DNA of 64,000 bases from Vigna angularis. Taxonomy: Eukaryota > Streptophyta > Magnoliopsida > Fabales > Fabaceae. The DNA is taken from the NCBI RefSeq assembly GCF_016808095.1, contig NC_068974.1:1116001-1180000 (forward strand). The letters run 5' to 3'. The notes beneath the pieces were generated by a model. That model worked only from the letters and a program-made list of their open reading frames with translations, was not told the origin of the DNA and searched no databases. Position numbers and translations under genes: made by a program. This document shows, piece by piece, positions 33,785 through 45,372 of the stretch (position 1 is the stretch's first letter; every line of letters begins with the position of its first letter).

Positions 33785-33980
33785 TTTGCAAAAACGAAAA
33801 TGTCTTTTTAACAACTTTTTTAACAATTTTTTTAACGACTTTTTTTAACAACTTTTTTATAACAACTTATGTAATAACTTGTGATTGGTTTATTTCAAAT
33901 ATACGGACCAATGAAATAGTAGCACATAATCTGTTATTAAAAAAAATTGTTAAAATATCATGGTCATTTTTTAAAACATT
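33785..33980. repeat. Dispersed AT-rich repeat, copy A
   Basis: Contains TTTTTAACAACTTTTTT runs, then ATAACAACTTATGTAATAAC, GTGATTGGTTTATTTC, AAATATACGGACCAATGAAA and an inverted TTAAAAAAAATTGTTAAAA end. A diverged copy lies at 44335-44515. The inverted T-rich and A-rich ends suggest a decayed MITE, but target duplications were not found. Confidence 0.6.
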
Positions 33981-34605
33981 CTTTTTGACGTAAGACATTC
34001 TTTTTTACTATGAAAGATGAGTTTAAGTCTTACATTAAATAAAAATAAAAAAAATTAAATATCATATAAAAACTAAGATCTATAAATTCATTACATGAAT
34101 TGAAAATTATGTTAATTTTTTTATGTGAACTGAACTCAAGTTTTATCTAGAGAATTCTCTCCTGAAAATATCCATAACTTGTAATGCTGTATAAGGTGTG
34201 AAATAGAATACTGGTATGAGTTGTTTTTTCTTTTCTTTGTAACAAAGTAGAATGTTGCTTGGTACACCCTCATAAGCATGAGCACTTTCTTTTCAGTTTT
34301 GGTTTTGTTTCTAACGTGGCCATCTTCATACCATAACAGCTGTTGATGCAGAAAATGATGTCTTTGAACTATTTGAGTAGCTTCAGAGATATATGCTTCA
34401 CTTTTTCTCAGAAAATTCTGGGAGTCACTGTCACAACAGAGATCGTAGTGTGTGAATAACAATATTGCCCTTGGAACTAGCAGAATTCCAATGTGTGTTT
34501 CTCTTTGGTTTTGGATTGGACAATGACTCAGATTTATGACAGTTTTTTTATGATTCATGAAACTTTTCTGTGGAAAATGTTAGGTAAAGGAAAGGGAATC
34601 ACCCT

Positions 34606-34648
<43 letters not shown>

Positions 34649-35340
34649 TTGACAGCTAGGAAGAAAATGATGGGTGTGTTCATCATTTTATCAGTAACTC
34701 TTACAAGCCAAAACTTCTTGCCAACATTTTCTGATGCATGCTATGGATATTCACACAGAAGCATAAACCAGGTTATTACAAAAGAGAAATACAAATGTTA
34801 AAATGGTGTTGCGTGGTTGGAGGTGCACATAATTTGCTTAAGAAATATGCCAAAACAGTGGTTAGCCCTTTTGAAATTCATGCACAGAATGTAAGCTACA
34901 CACAATCATAAAACAACATGAAAATTAAGAAACAAACCTCAAGCGTGCAACATTATGGTATTCAATTAAATCCCAACAAAAGTAGCATAGTCATCATCTG
35001 CATCTGGTCTAAACACACGTGAATCTGAAGTTTAAAACCAAGAGAGAGAAAGAGTATTATGTGAAGTGGAAGCAAAAAATTTTGAACTTCATAGATGATG
35101 ATTACCTTGAGAGTGAAGTAAAACATATAAATCCCTCTCTTTTTTTCTTTGATCACTCTCTTTTTTGTGTTAGGGAGGTCCCCCTCCAATCCGTTTTCCA
35201 CTCTACCCATCAACCAACAAACACAATCCCTCTTCTCTCTCTCATGCATATTCATATTTTAAGCAAACTCCACAACCATCACTCTCATCATCACCATTTC
35301 CCACCCTATGAAGCCTTTTATCTGTCCCTCATGAATATCA
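33981..35340. other. Upstream region of the MYB gene
   Basis: No supportable gene. The frames 34136-34558 (minus) and 34493-34801 (plus) lack domains. An AT microsatellite lies at 34611-34643. From 35130 the sequence becomes CT-rich, a usual feature of plant promoter-proximal DNA and leaders. Confidence 0.55.
34611..34643. repeat. (TA)n microsatellite
   Basis: About 33 bases of alternating TA. Confidence 0.95.
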
Positions 35341-35342
35341 TT

Positions 35343-35356
35343 CACCTATATAGGCC
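35343..35356 (+). promoter_or_regulatory. TATA box of the MYB gene
   Basis: CACCTATATAGGCC, about 100 bases upstream of the chosen ATG. A start near 35376 (CACACTCAAAA) would give a leader of about 75 nt. It fits the ATG at 35451 well. Confidence 0.7.
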
Positions 35357-35450
35357 TCTATCATATCACACTCAAAAAAACAAGAAAACACACACACATT
35401 GCATATAGCTTTTGATCATTCCACAAGTATTGTTGAGTGAGCATAGGCAA

Positions 35451-36491
35451 ATGAGGAAACCTGATCTGATGGCCAACAAGGACAGAATGAAGGACATTAT
35501 TAAGTTGAGAAAAGGGTTGTGGTCACCTGATGAAGATGAGAAGCTGATAAGGTACATGCTCACAAATGGACAAGGGTGTTGGAGTGACATTGCAAGGAAC
35601 GCAGGTCTCCAACGATGTGGCAAAAGTTGTCGTCTTCGTTGGATTAATTACTTGAGACCTGACCTCAAACGTGGTGCATTCTCATCCCAGGAACAACACC
35701 TCATCTTTCATTTGCATTCCATTTTTGGTAACAGGTAGTCTCTTCCTGTTCACCTTCTCATCAAGTTCTTTCCGATATCAACTTTAAAATGTCTGTATAT
35801 GATCTACAATTATGAATAAACTGCAACATGTTTCTGTCAAGAAGAAACAAATTTTCCTTAATCTTTTCGATTTTGTTATAGGTGGTCTCAGATTGCAGCA
35901 CGTCTCCCTGGTCGCACAGACAATGAAATAAAGAATTTCTGGAACTCTACATTGAAGAAAAGGATGAAAACTAACACTTCACTGAACAACAGCACTGACT
36001 CATCAGAGTCTAAAGATGTTCTGAGTGGGATCATGCCCTTTAATGACCATGACATCATGAACATGAGCATGAGCATGGATTCCTCTTCATCCATATCATC
36101 CATGCAAGCAATGGTTTTGGCTGACCAATTTGACCCTTTTTCCTTGTTGGTAAACAATCACTGTGATATGACTAATGTTTCAGAAATTTTTACCTGCATG
36201 GAAGATGGACACCAAGTGAATCATGGGACATTGGAAGCAAATAACAAAATGGGGTTAGGAAGAGACTTCTCCCTTCCTTCGTTAGAAAGTAGAAGCATTG
36301 AAAGTGACAGTGTTCCAATTGATGTGAAAAGCCATAACAACCACTTCAATTATGGTTCCTTCAATAACACTGATAACATTCAAGGCTCCAAGCTAGAGGA
36401 CTTAATTGGGTTTGCAAATCATGGCCAAGGGGAACTTTATTTGGAGAACTTGATGCAAAACATAACCTCTTTTCCTTTCCTTGATTTTTAA
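35451..36491 (+). CDS. MYB83: R2R3-MYB transcription factor, MYB46/MYB83 type
   Basis: Two exons, 35451-35734 and 35882-36491, give 297 residues. The intron (35735-35881, 147 bp) starts GTAGTC and ends TTATAG, and splits the Arg codon of GNRW. I start at the first ATG of the frame, [11 protein letters not shown], which fits the N-terminus of this family. R2 spans about residues 20-70 (Trp 24, 44, 64; [19 protein letters not shown]) and R3 about 73-122 (Phe 77, Trp 96, Trp 115; [17 protein letters not shown]). The Ser/Asn-rich tail ends SFPFLDF, as in Arabidopsis MYB83. Family members are nuclear master regulators of secondary cell wall genes in vessels and fibres, acting below NAC factors. 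R3 reads [11 protein letters not shown] where acidic residues (QEE-D/E-LI) are usual. The usual first intron in R2 is absent. Confidence 0.92.
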
Positions 36492-37330
36492 GTTGATTAA
36501 GTTTCCTTCTTTTTTTTTATTCCATCACTTCTTCGCTACGAAGCACAGACACACAGATACGAACACAGATACGAACACAGATACAAACACAAACACAAAT
36601 ACAGATATACGACTAAATTGTAAAAATTGTAAAAGTATTGGAGAATGCATTGTAGCTATACACAGAAGACAACGAAAAGCTCATCTTAGGAAACTTTAGG
36701 CATCCATAATTTTTCCCTGTTGAATCATTTCATATACTTTTGTCTCTTGCATTTTGTTTATTCCAAATGTTAATTTCTGTTTATCCATTTGCAAATAATA
36801 CACAGCTCAATAAGGATCCAAGGGTCTTAGACATAGTTGTGTAATGAAAACTGTAGTATCTGTAAAGATTAGCCATGAGTGGCTCCTGTGGTTTGCTTGT
36901 GAAGTACTTTGTGTGAATTTGTGGGAATAAGTTGGTGTAATAATCCAAAGTACACTTTCATGAAGAGTTTTGTATGGAGTAATGGAAGTTGTTATATAGT
37001 GTCAGCAGATGTAAACACAATTATGTAAATACATAACACCTAGCAACTTTGAGATTGGTTAAAGTTCTTTTATGTTTCTTCCTTTAGCTACCTCGTCACT
37101 CTTCATTTAAAACGTTTAAAGTAACGAAATTGCAAAATTGTAAATGAACTTATTTTTGCAAACTGGTTGACTATGATAGGAAAAACTCCATCACTATGAC
37201 AAATGTAATTAGTTTCGAGTTATTTTATTTCTTAGTTCAAACTATTAAAACTTAATTTAAATTTTTAGTACACACTTTAAAATATTGAACTTGCATGCCC
37301 AAATTTTAATTAATTAGTTAAAATATTAAA
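36492..37330. other. 3' UTR and downstream flank of the MYB gene
   Basis: 36548-36606 has a short ACACAGATACGA-type repeat, probably within the 3' UTR. Further on I see only AT-rich DNA. No polyadenylation site could be fixed with confidence. Confidence 0.5.
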
Positions 37331-37334
37331 CTCG

Positions 37335-37605
37335 CTTTTAAAATTCTAATCACTATACGAAACTGAATGTACTAGCCATGAGAATACCATGTTTTTGCAT
37401 CTTTTCCATGTAGGATATAGGGCATCGTTCGTGGATGGTTTAGACAGGGTTTGATCCACAAATTCTGATTTATTCTGTACACTCAAAGCTGTGAGCATAC
37501 TTCAGCTCCATGAATTGTAATTAGTTGGATCCAAAAGAGGAGAAACCAACGCTGCCGAGGGGTTTTCTCCAGGATGTAGATAGTAAGGGTTATTCTGATC
37601 AATGG
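37335..37605 (-). pseudogene. Copia gag N-terminal relic
   Basis: From the ATG near 37603 the minus strand reads MAAIDQNNPYYLHPGENPSA, then ALVSPLLDPTNYNSWS, a TGA in place of the usual Arg, and further on NMVFSWLVHSVSYSD. This is the typical start of legume Copia gag proteins. It is stopped at least twice and truncated at about 37335. Just upstream (37705-37725) is a primer-binding-site-like sequence. Confidence 0.82.
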
Positions 37606-37705
37606 CAGCCATGAGTTGGTTTGGTAAATAAAAAAAACGAAAAGAAATCAAGAAGGGGCAAGAATCGAATGAAGATCAGAGGCACAACAGAACTCTTCAA
37701 TTGAA

Positions 37706-37724
37706 GAGCTTTGATACCATCTTA
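37706..37724 (-). other. Copia primer binding site relic
   Basis: The minus strand reads TGGTATCAAAGCTCTTCAA, one base off the common Met-tRNA primer site TGGTATCAGAGC of plant Copia elements. It lies about 100 bases upstream of the gag relic, as expected. The LTR would extend to higher coordinates, from about 37727 into 37800-37950 (AT-rich, transcription-start-like), but its far end was not found. Confidence 0.65.
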
Positions 37725-37992
37725 AATAATGAGAATCATCATTCAAACCAAGTATTGAGATTGCAATGCAGAGGAAAAAAACATAGAAGCAAAAATAGTT
37801 TATGTATTATCCCGATTTTGCATAATACAGATACAAATATTTATACATTAAGATTATAACAAAATTAGTTATAACTCTATCTAATCTACCAGCTATATAA
37901 ACATATAGAAATTATGGAGGTACTACAAGAAATTGCCATAACAAAGATTTGCAAGATTGGGCATATAAGGTAATTCAATTGCTGCTGCATTA

Positions 37993-38168
37993 TTTTCAGT
38001 GTTCGTTGTTCAAGTTTTCAGCTACTAACTTCTGCCTCTTTGTGTTTCCAATTATGTAATATATATTCTAAACATTTTGTTTTCAGTTTGTTTTATTACA
38101 TTTATTTTTCTGATAATTAGCTTATTTTTAATTTTTTATTGGATAGATGCAGTGTTTGAACTGTATGC
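37993..38168 (+). pseudogene. HMG-CoA lyase gene fragment A, intron and exon start (left of solo LTR)
   Basis: This tract is a close copy of 49621-49795. It ends in GTATGC at 38168, where an LTR insertion begins. The continuation is at 39965. By comparison with fragment B the tract is mostly intron preceding the exon that encodes [17 protein letters not shown]. Confidence 0.7.
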
Positions 38169-39964
38169 TGTAACATCCCAAAAATACAGTCTAAAACTAT
38201 ATAATAGAATAATCACATTAAATAGTAATACAGATCAGTCTTACACTAAAAGAGAACGTACGGTTATGGCCGAACGACCTTACAAGGAAGGATAGGAAAT
38301 TTAAAGTTGTACAGTGTGCAATTCTGACCGAACGGTTTACAAAAGCACATACCGAACAGTCATACAAAAGAAAAATGGGAAAAGGTGATCGAGAGATCAC
38401 CTTACTATCATACTATACTACTGACCAAACGGTTCTACGGTTCGGTCTTAACTTCTACCTCGACCAGGTTTTCTTCTTCCATCGCCTCTTCCAACAACTC
38501 GTCTCCTTCTACTCACATCCACATGGATGATCATTGCAACAAAAGGACAACCGAACGTACAAAACAGACAAGACAGGAAACACAAGGTAAGCTTATGTAA
38601 TTTAATTCATTTATAAACATACATTTCTCACAATAAACCAAATAAGATAATTCATCATTCGTTCATACAAAGCCTAATACTAGACTGACTGTCCGGACTG
38701 TATGAAATATGTGTAGCTACGACGTTCGTGCACCCGGGTGATGTAGTAATTGGGATACCCACAACAGCTGCCACCCCAGGTTAGTCCTATCTATCCAAAT
38801 TAACCATAAGGACTAGGACCTCCTGTCGTTCCCACACATGACTTACCCTCCTCTACGTGAGGACGAGTAATCACGGAACATCAGGATGAACCGCCAGCTT
38901 AGCATGTCCACATTCATACTTTTCCAATTCCAATATTCATTCATGAGTCATTCCTCCCCGGAACGCTCGTCCATAATCCAAAACATTTCATCAATATCAT
39001 ATTCTCTTCATCTATCATTAATAATCATCCCAATTAAACCATTCGTTCAAAGATCACTAAGGGTACCAAATACCGAATGTTAAACTTTAACCTTTAACTA
39101 GACCGAACACTTGGAGTGTGACCGAGAGGTCTCCCGTTCCATAATAGACTAAGGCCGGGAGGGTTACTATCAGGTTGAGAAAGAAACCGAGTGCAATAGA
39201 TATCACAAGAAACGAATGGAACGAATGTTAATTACAAAGTGGGCCAATTAAATGAACTGACGCTTATGAACTCAAACCGAACACTGAAAAGACCATGCCA
39301 ATTGCTAATACTCTAGGCCGAAATCAATGGATATAGACTCTTCAAGACATCCAAGGAATAATACTTAGAAGAATTCACATGAAGAAATTGAACGCTTATA
39401 AATACTTAACTTATTTGAGCGTGACCAGACATTCACAGAGGCAGAATACAGTTCACCACTACCAGATCTTCTACCCTCAACGCACAACAATTCTCCAAAA
39501 ACTAAACCAAGTAAAACCAAAACACTCTTAGAACCACTCATTTGAGAATGGTGATCAACACATGAAACTAGAACTGGGTTTGCATGTCTAAGAAAACGAA
39601 CGACAGAGTGAAGAGAGGGACTTATCAGCTCAGCTTCACAAACTGAACGGTTTATCTGGAAGCTCTTGACGCCAAAAGTGCTTCTACGGTGTCTGAACGG
39701 AGATCGGAGAAGAGAAAAGGGTGGGATTACGTAGAGAGAAGGAAAGGCTTTTAGAGAGAAGGAGGAGGTTTCAGAAGGTTGAATATGGCCGGTGCATGCA
39801 GAGAAGTGGCACGAACTTAGAAAAATTTCAGTTTTACTCTACCTTAAAAAACGTTCGTCCAATCCGCAACACTCACCTGTTTTCCACTTTCTGAATCTCA
39901 TACCTCCTTTGCTTGACATCTGGCGTCCGTTAGAGAGTTTGGGTGTTTTAAATGAGCTCTGACA
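38169..39964 (+). mobile_element. Solo LTR, 1796 bp, inserted in the HMG-CoA lyase fragment
   Basis: Begins TGTAACATCCC and ends CTCTGACA. The flanks are TATGC (38164-38168) and TATAC (39965-39969), a 5-bp duplication with one mismatch. The same host sequence exists without the insertion at 49780-49800, confirming both ends. The LTR contains many CGAACGGT/ACCGAAC motifs and no ORF. A long LTR of this kind fits a Ty3/gypsy element; no internal domain is left, so it arose by LTR-LTR recombination. Confidence 0.85.
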
Positions 39965-40065
39965 TATACCAAAGTCTGTTAAGATAATAGAAGTTGGTCC
40001 AAGGGATGGATTACAAAATGAGAAGAACATTATGCCTATAGCTACAAAAATTGAATTAATTATAG
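39965..40065 (+). pseudogene. HMG-CoA lyase gene fragment A, exon part (right of solo LTR)
   Basis: The frame reads [20 protein letters not shown] and continues [20 protein letters not shown] is the signature of hydroxymethylglutaryl-CoA lyase, the mitochondrial enzyme that splits HMG-CoA into acetyl-CoA and acetoacetate in leucine breakdown; its Arg-Asp pair belongs to the active site. Only this one exon is present, so it is non-functional. Confidence 0.82.
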
Positions 40066-40100
40066 AATGGTATAGAATAAATCAAACATATAATGTTCAT

Positions 40101-40600
40101 AATTAGAGGTGTGTTCATAACATATTATCATTGGTTGAAATTTATTAAGAATCACAAAATTATAAGTGAAACTAATAAAATTGGGAGCGGGACCCAAATA
40201 ATTTAATTATTCCTCAACCAATTAAAAGAGTGTATCCGAAAGTGTTATTAGTGTTTCTCTTTTGGGTTATTATATTAACATGATACAATAAACTAAGCCA
40301 CTTGCACGAAAACTAGCCATGATGCTGAAAAATGCATATTTCGACTACACCAATGGATTCAACATTTATATACATATATAATAAAGGAAACATATATTAT
40401 TCCTAATTAGAAGAGTGTTTATTAACACATTTCTTTCACATTATCATTGGTTGAAATTTATCAGAACCACTATTGTAAATGGAGTGGAACTAAAGAAATT
40501 GGAAACAGAACCCACAAATGTAATGATCCCCAATAAATTTCAATCGATAAAGAGTTCATTTGAGAATGTGTAGTTATTGTTTCTCTTTCTAATTATTTAT
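40101..40600. repeat. Two diverged direct copies of a ~180-bp AT-rich segment
   Basis: Copies at about 40101-40265 and 40404-40595 share AATTAGARGWGTGTT, TTATCATTGGTTGAAATTTAT and TGTTTCTCTTT in the same order, about 303 bp apart. No function can be assigned. 40600-41156 is AT-rich without a gene. Confidence 0.65.
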
Positions 40601-41159
40601 GACCATTATACACAGAACCAAAACACTTGCACTGAAATCAAACATAGTAAGTAGCATAACACAATCCAAAACAAATAAAATAACAAATCCTTTACCTACT
40701 AGGTAGGATCAATTGACGCAATTAGACTACCCAAAGCCAATTGTTTAGTTATCAATGTAAAATCTCAAATTTGTTCCCTGTCATCTCTTGAATCTATCAT
40801 GTCTCAACACTATATACAATATCATCTGCTCACATATAATACATTATACGATCAACGCCGATAATATCAACACAAAAACACATATGGGGTAAGCTGTCGT
40901 TAAAACAATCATAATAATAAAATATAAACACATTGAATATATCAACTATAAACAACCACACCATACCCAAATAATAATAACAATAGAAACCTTAATGACG
41001 ATTCAAACACAATAAATTACTCAATTCTCAACATATGATCCTTAGTCTTCAATTCTTGATCCTTGTTTCCTTATTCCCTGATGTCATCATTAACATCTCT
41101 CACATAGTCCTTTATCAATCCACTCATTAGTACATATGCTAACTACTAATATAACCATT

Positions 41160-42528
41160 CACTAGTACAAAAAGAAGAAAATACACCAGTTCTTTTTGTT
41201 TATAGGCATCGGTTTTGCAACCGAGACATATACGATCGAGGTAAAAAAAAGTAGGCTATATGTCGCGGTCACGGACCGAAATAAAACAAGATAGGATGAT
41301 GCCTCGTTTTTAGAGAACCGAGGTAGTAACGTGTTCTTTTTTTTCAGATTTTAGAACTCGTCACCGTCAATCAGTGAGATTCAATTTCTGAGGCTGAATC
41401 TGAATGTAAGAAAACCCAAAAAATTATCAGCAGGAAGACAAGACCCTCGCCACCGTCACCACGATTCCACCGACACCACCGACACCACTGACACCAGTTT
41501 CCTTTGCTCACCGCTGATCCGCACCGAGGTCTAGTGGTTCAAGTCCCATTACTCGATCCGCACCAGAGTTTAGTGGTTCAAGCCCTACTTTTCGCGGCCA
41601 CTATGGTGCTTTCAACCCCACCTCGAGCCTCCCTGCACTCGACTGTGGGCTCCGTGGCTCCCCAATGAATGAAGCTGGTGACGAGAGGCTACGATGGTGG
41701 CGACGAGAAAGAAAAAAAGCATGGAGAATGGAAAGAAAAAGAGGAGTGCAAAAAGGAGAAGAAGAACAAGTAGTTGAGTGAAAATCAGGCATGGAGGCGA
41801 CGATGGTGGAGGCAGCTTGTGGAGGCAGCTTGTGGAGGCGACAATGGTGGTGGCAGCTTGCGGCGGCGACGATGGTGGTGGCAGCTTGCGGCGACGACGA
41901 TGGTGGTGGCAGCTTGCGGCGGCGACGATGGTGGAGGCAGTGAAGAACCAAGGAGGAAGAAGCTTATATATTTTAAACGAGAAAGAAGAAGAAGCATAAG
42001 CTCAGCCTTACGAGAAGAAATGAGTACACAGAAAGTGAAAGGAAAGCAGAAGCGCATAGGGGCTGAAATATTTTAAACAATGCTGCCTCAGTTGCCTTAA
42101 AAACCCTAAGTAGTAGCCCAATATATGCCTCGGTCAGTAGAGCAACCACAGCCGAACAAGCTTTTGACACCGAGCTTAGAAAAACCGAAGTCGTAGCTTT
42201 TAAAAAATATGCTTCAGTTCTGTTGGAAACTGAAGTAATATCAACTTTTCTAAAAGTTGTCAGCAAGTTTCAGTGAGTTGCAGGATGAGTGTCAGTGTCA
42301 CGAGGCTTTATGCCTCGGTCCTTCGTTAAACCGAGGTAGTATTACCTTAGGTTAGGCACCGGTTCTGAACGCAGCTGAGGTGGTAGGCCATATATGTTTC
42401 GGTTCTACATGCAACCGAGACCTATAATGTTATCTTATTTACCAATCTGCCACCGCGTTGTTATAGACAACAGGTTGGTATAAAATGAGGCATATTGTGT
42501 GAGTTTAAAAGCAATAATTGTACTAGTG
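41160..42528. mobile_element. Non-autonomous CACTA element 4, 1369 bp, TSD ATT
   Basis: The left end CACTAGTACAAAAAG starts at 41160 after ATT (41157-41159). The right end AATTGTACTAGTG stops at 42528 before ATT (42529-42531). Subterminal motif ACCGAGG/CCTCGGT is repeated at both ends (41205-41335 and 42100-42420). The interior (41440-42060) is GC-rich with a 28-bp minisatellite and a duplicated GTGGTTCAAG phrase at about 41535 and 41573. Open frames over the minisatellite on both strands are repeat by-products. No transposase. Confidence 0.92.
41826..41937 (+). repeat. 28-bp minisatellite, four copies, inside CACTA element 4
   Basis: Units start at 41826, 41854, 41882 and 41910, consensus CAGCTTGCGGCGGCGACGAT followed by GGTGGTGG. 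A further diverged copy lies just upstream. Since 28 is not a multiple of three, the frame rotates each copy and the Gly/Asp/Cys-rich translations are not meaningful. Confidence 0.9.
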
Positions 42529-42531
42529 ATT

Positions 42532-44100
42532 GTAGTAACACCACTATTAACATAACATCACCTAGAGCATCTCCAACACCATGATCATCATCATAGATAT
42601 ACCACCATCATGACTATCCTAGTCATGATCAAACCATGAGCATCATCGTACCGTGAACACCATAGTGGAAATAGTTAGTCTCAGTCTTGTACCCTACCTC
42701 ACCGACTGTAGCCGCTCCTACAGCTCAATATGTAGCTTCCCCAAATAGATATGCTCGAGTAGTCTTGCAATCCAATTAAAGAACATGCAATCCTACCACA
42801 CAAGGAAGGTTCAATACCCGAGACAACCCTTCCTATGCACATAAGGCAAAGGAAGCACCTATCCGAAGATAGAATCAAGATTTACTAGGTACAACAAGTA
42901 GACCTTATCCTTCAATCTCATGCTCATCAATTCACATACTCAGATACACCCCAATAATCACTCATGCTCTAAACTCAACCACAAGTCAAACCTGACCCTA
43001 AACATAACCACTAATATCGTTCTCTTATTATCATCACGTTCTACAGTTCCTCAGGCTTGGTCTAGGTCCATTCTTCATCAAATTCTCCATTTTTAACAAA
43101 AATGTACTAGGATAATCGATTATCATAAGTGGTGATCGATTATTCCTGAAAAGATTTGCATTCACACAATAACATATTGTGACAATTGATTATCATTTAA
43201 GATAATCGATTATCTTAGTGAAAAATTCTCAAATTCATCCCACAAGAAAGGATAATCGATTATCATCCCACAAGAAAGGATAATCGATTATCATAAGTGG
43301 TGATCGATTATTCCTGAAAAGATTTGCATTCACACAATAACATATTGTGACAATTGATTATCATTTAAGATAATCGATTATCTTAGTGAAAAATTCTCAA
43401 ATTCATCCCACAAGAAAGGATAATCGATTATCATCCCAAATAATCGATTATTCCCGAAACCAAACTAAAAAATTGTGCAAATAATCGATTATAAGTAATG
43501 ATAATCAATTATTGTCAAATCGAAACACATCCTTGACATAATTCAAGCATTCAAAACATACATACTACAACCCTAGGTCACGAGAAAACATACCCAAAGC
43601 ATCATGCATACATTCAAACCTCACATACCTTTATGAACAAACCCTAGTACACATATTACATCACTTGAATCATCCAAAACTCATCATTATGCGGATTATA
43701 ACCCAACAACCCATCATACTGCATATGCACATCATATTATCCTTATATTATGTATTTGCATGGTAAAACTCTCAAATATCATAACTTTGCTCTTTCTTAG
43801 TATCAAACCCTATTATGGAATAACATAAGCAAAACATACATAATACATTCATAGGAAAACCATCACAAACATTACATAAACCATATCCTCATGCTTACAC
43901 AAACTCTTACACAATCATAATCACATATGATTATAACCAGAATCATCTACACAATCATCGAAACAAAATTTATTAATCAAGGTTTTTAAGTAATAGTCTT
44001 CCAAAAATGTGTGATTTTAGAGAAAATGACGGTTGCATATTGCAAATCACTTCTATATAGGTTGTTTTCCCACCATAAACAAAAGTTAGTTTAGTTTAAA
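42532..44100. mobile_element. LTR-like region interrupted by CACTA element 4
   Basis: Non-coding sequence on both sides of the CACTA element appears continuous in style (41000-41156 and 42532 onward). It contains many AATCGATTAT motifs between 43110 and 43510, seen in other LTR-like tracts of this window, and a perfect tandem duplication at 43110-43445. Ends and superfamily were not determined, so this is tentative. Confidence 0.4.
43110..43445 (+). repeat. Perfect tandem duplication, 168-bp unit
   Basis: Copies 43110-43277 and 43278-43445 show no mismatch by eye. Each holds GGATAATCGATTATCATAAG at its start and three or four further variants of AATCGATTAT/ACAATTGATTAT. The identity implies a recent duplication. 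Confidence 0.92.
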
Positions 44101-44334
44101 TGTAAGTTAAAAGATAAGAACTTACAGAAATTATTATAACAGAAAGAAAAGAAAAAGAAAAGGAATTATACAGAAAGTTGAATATTCTTTCTTATCACAG
44201 GAACAACAAATATTTACGTACATCATGGAATACATGGACGTACCGAAAAAGAGAGAAAACTATAAAAGTACATAATTGCGTAATAGTTATAAATAGAAAA
44301 AAATTACTTTATTTTTTTACTTTTTTTCTTCAAG

Positions 44335-44515
44335 AGCACTTATATAAAATTATAGAAAATATCTTTTTAACAAATTTTTTTGATAATTTTTTTATAACAA
44401 TTTATATAATAGTGTGTGATTAGTCCGTTTCAAATATACGGATTAATAAAATAATAATATATAATTTATTGTCAAAAGATTATTAAATTTTTTTTAAAAA
44501 TATCGGAGTCTTATA
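44335..44515. repeat. Dispersed AT-rich repeat, copy B
   Basis: Diverged relative of 33785-33980, with the shared order TTTTTAACAAATTTTTTTGA, ATAACAATTTATATAATA, GTGATTAGTCCGTTTC, AAATATACGGATTAATAAAA. Confidence 0.6.
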
Positions 44516-44519
44516 AAAC

Positions 44520-45372
44520 TATCTGAAGAAAAGGTACTATTTCCATAGATGTATAATTTCATCGACAACTATTGAATAAACCATTGTTCAAATTCGGCGT
44601 GCTTTGCAAAAATACTTTTTAGAAATTTGTAATAAATTAATTTAATATCTGCTTAATTATATAGAATGTGTGTTTAAATAGTTTATATTTGCTTAATAAA
44701 AAAAAATCGCACAAGTTTAAAAAAAACGAAAAAAAAAAACGAGAGATTAATATGCCCTTGAACTTTTTTATTCTATTTTTATTTCATTTTTAATTTTTCT
44801 TACTTTTCTCAATACATCCCTCATCACAAGATATATCACTTTTTTTTTCTCTCTCTTTCTTTTATTTTTTTAATACGATTATATCATTACATATATCACT
44901 GGTTTGTTATCTTTCAATAATTTACAATTATTTTCTTTTTTTGTCTTTTCTATCTCATTTCTTAGCTTTATTATTATTATTATTATCTCATTATTCTATG
45001 TAATCATTCTCTTTTTTTCTTGTTTCTACTCCATTCACTCGAAGACATGGAGGATGGGGTTGCGATTCACTTTCAAGTGTTGTACCTAATAATTGACAAT
45101 TCTTAGATAGTATAGGAAAAGTTGGAAACCTACACCTTAACACAACCACTCATTCATTGATGGTAGTGGAGTACAACATGTGAATGACAGTGCTGTCGGA
45201 AGACTTAATAATCTTTATTGGTTGTTGACGAAAAAGTTCAAACTTAATTCAAGGCCATCATTCAAAAATTACCTTATTAACATTATTTCCATTGCACTGC
45301 ACCTAGTCAAAGGCATAAGCTTCACTTCAAATCTCACAGTTTCATTCATCCTCTCTCTTCCCTATTGTTATC
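44520..45372 (+). promoter_or_regulatory. Upstream region of the NLR gene
   Basis: AT-rich and T-rich, without another gene. The last 60 bases are CT-rich (CATCCTCTCTCTTCCC), which suits a short leader. I found no convincing TATA box and cannot place the transcription start. The frame 45180-45521 overlaps the NLR start in another phase and is not supported. Confidence 0.4.

Noticed and set aside
34136..34801. Frames upstream of the MYB gene
   Set aside because: No domain, no splice or promoter logic, and they include a TA microsatellite.
41525..41590. tRNA-like phrases (GTGGTTCAAGTCCC) as a tRNA gene
   Set aside because: Two copies of a B-box-like phrase occur, but no A box, acceptor stem or anticodon arm can be formed around them.
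41774..42076. Gly/Asp-rich and Pro/His-rich proteins over CACTA element 4
   Set aside because: Produced by the 28-bp minisatellite, which rotates frame every unit.
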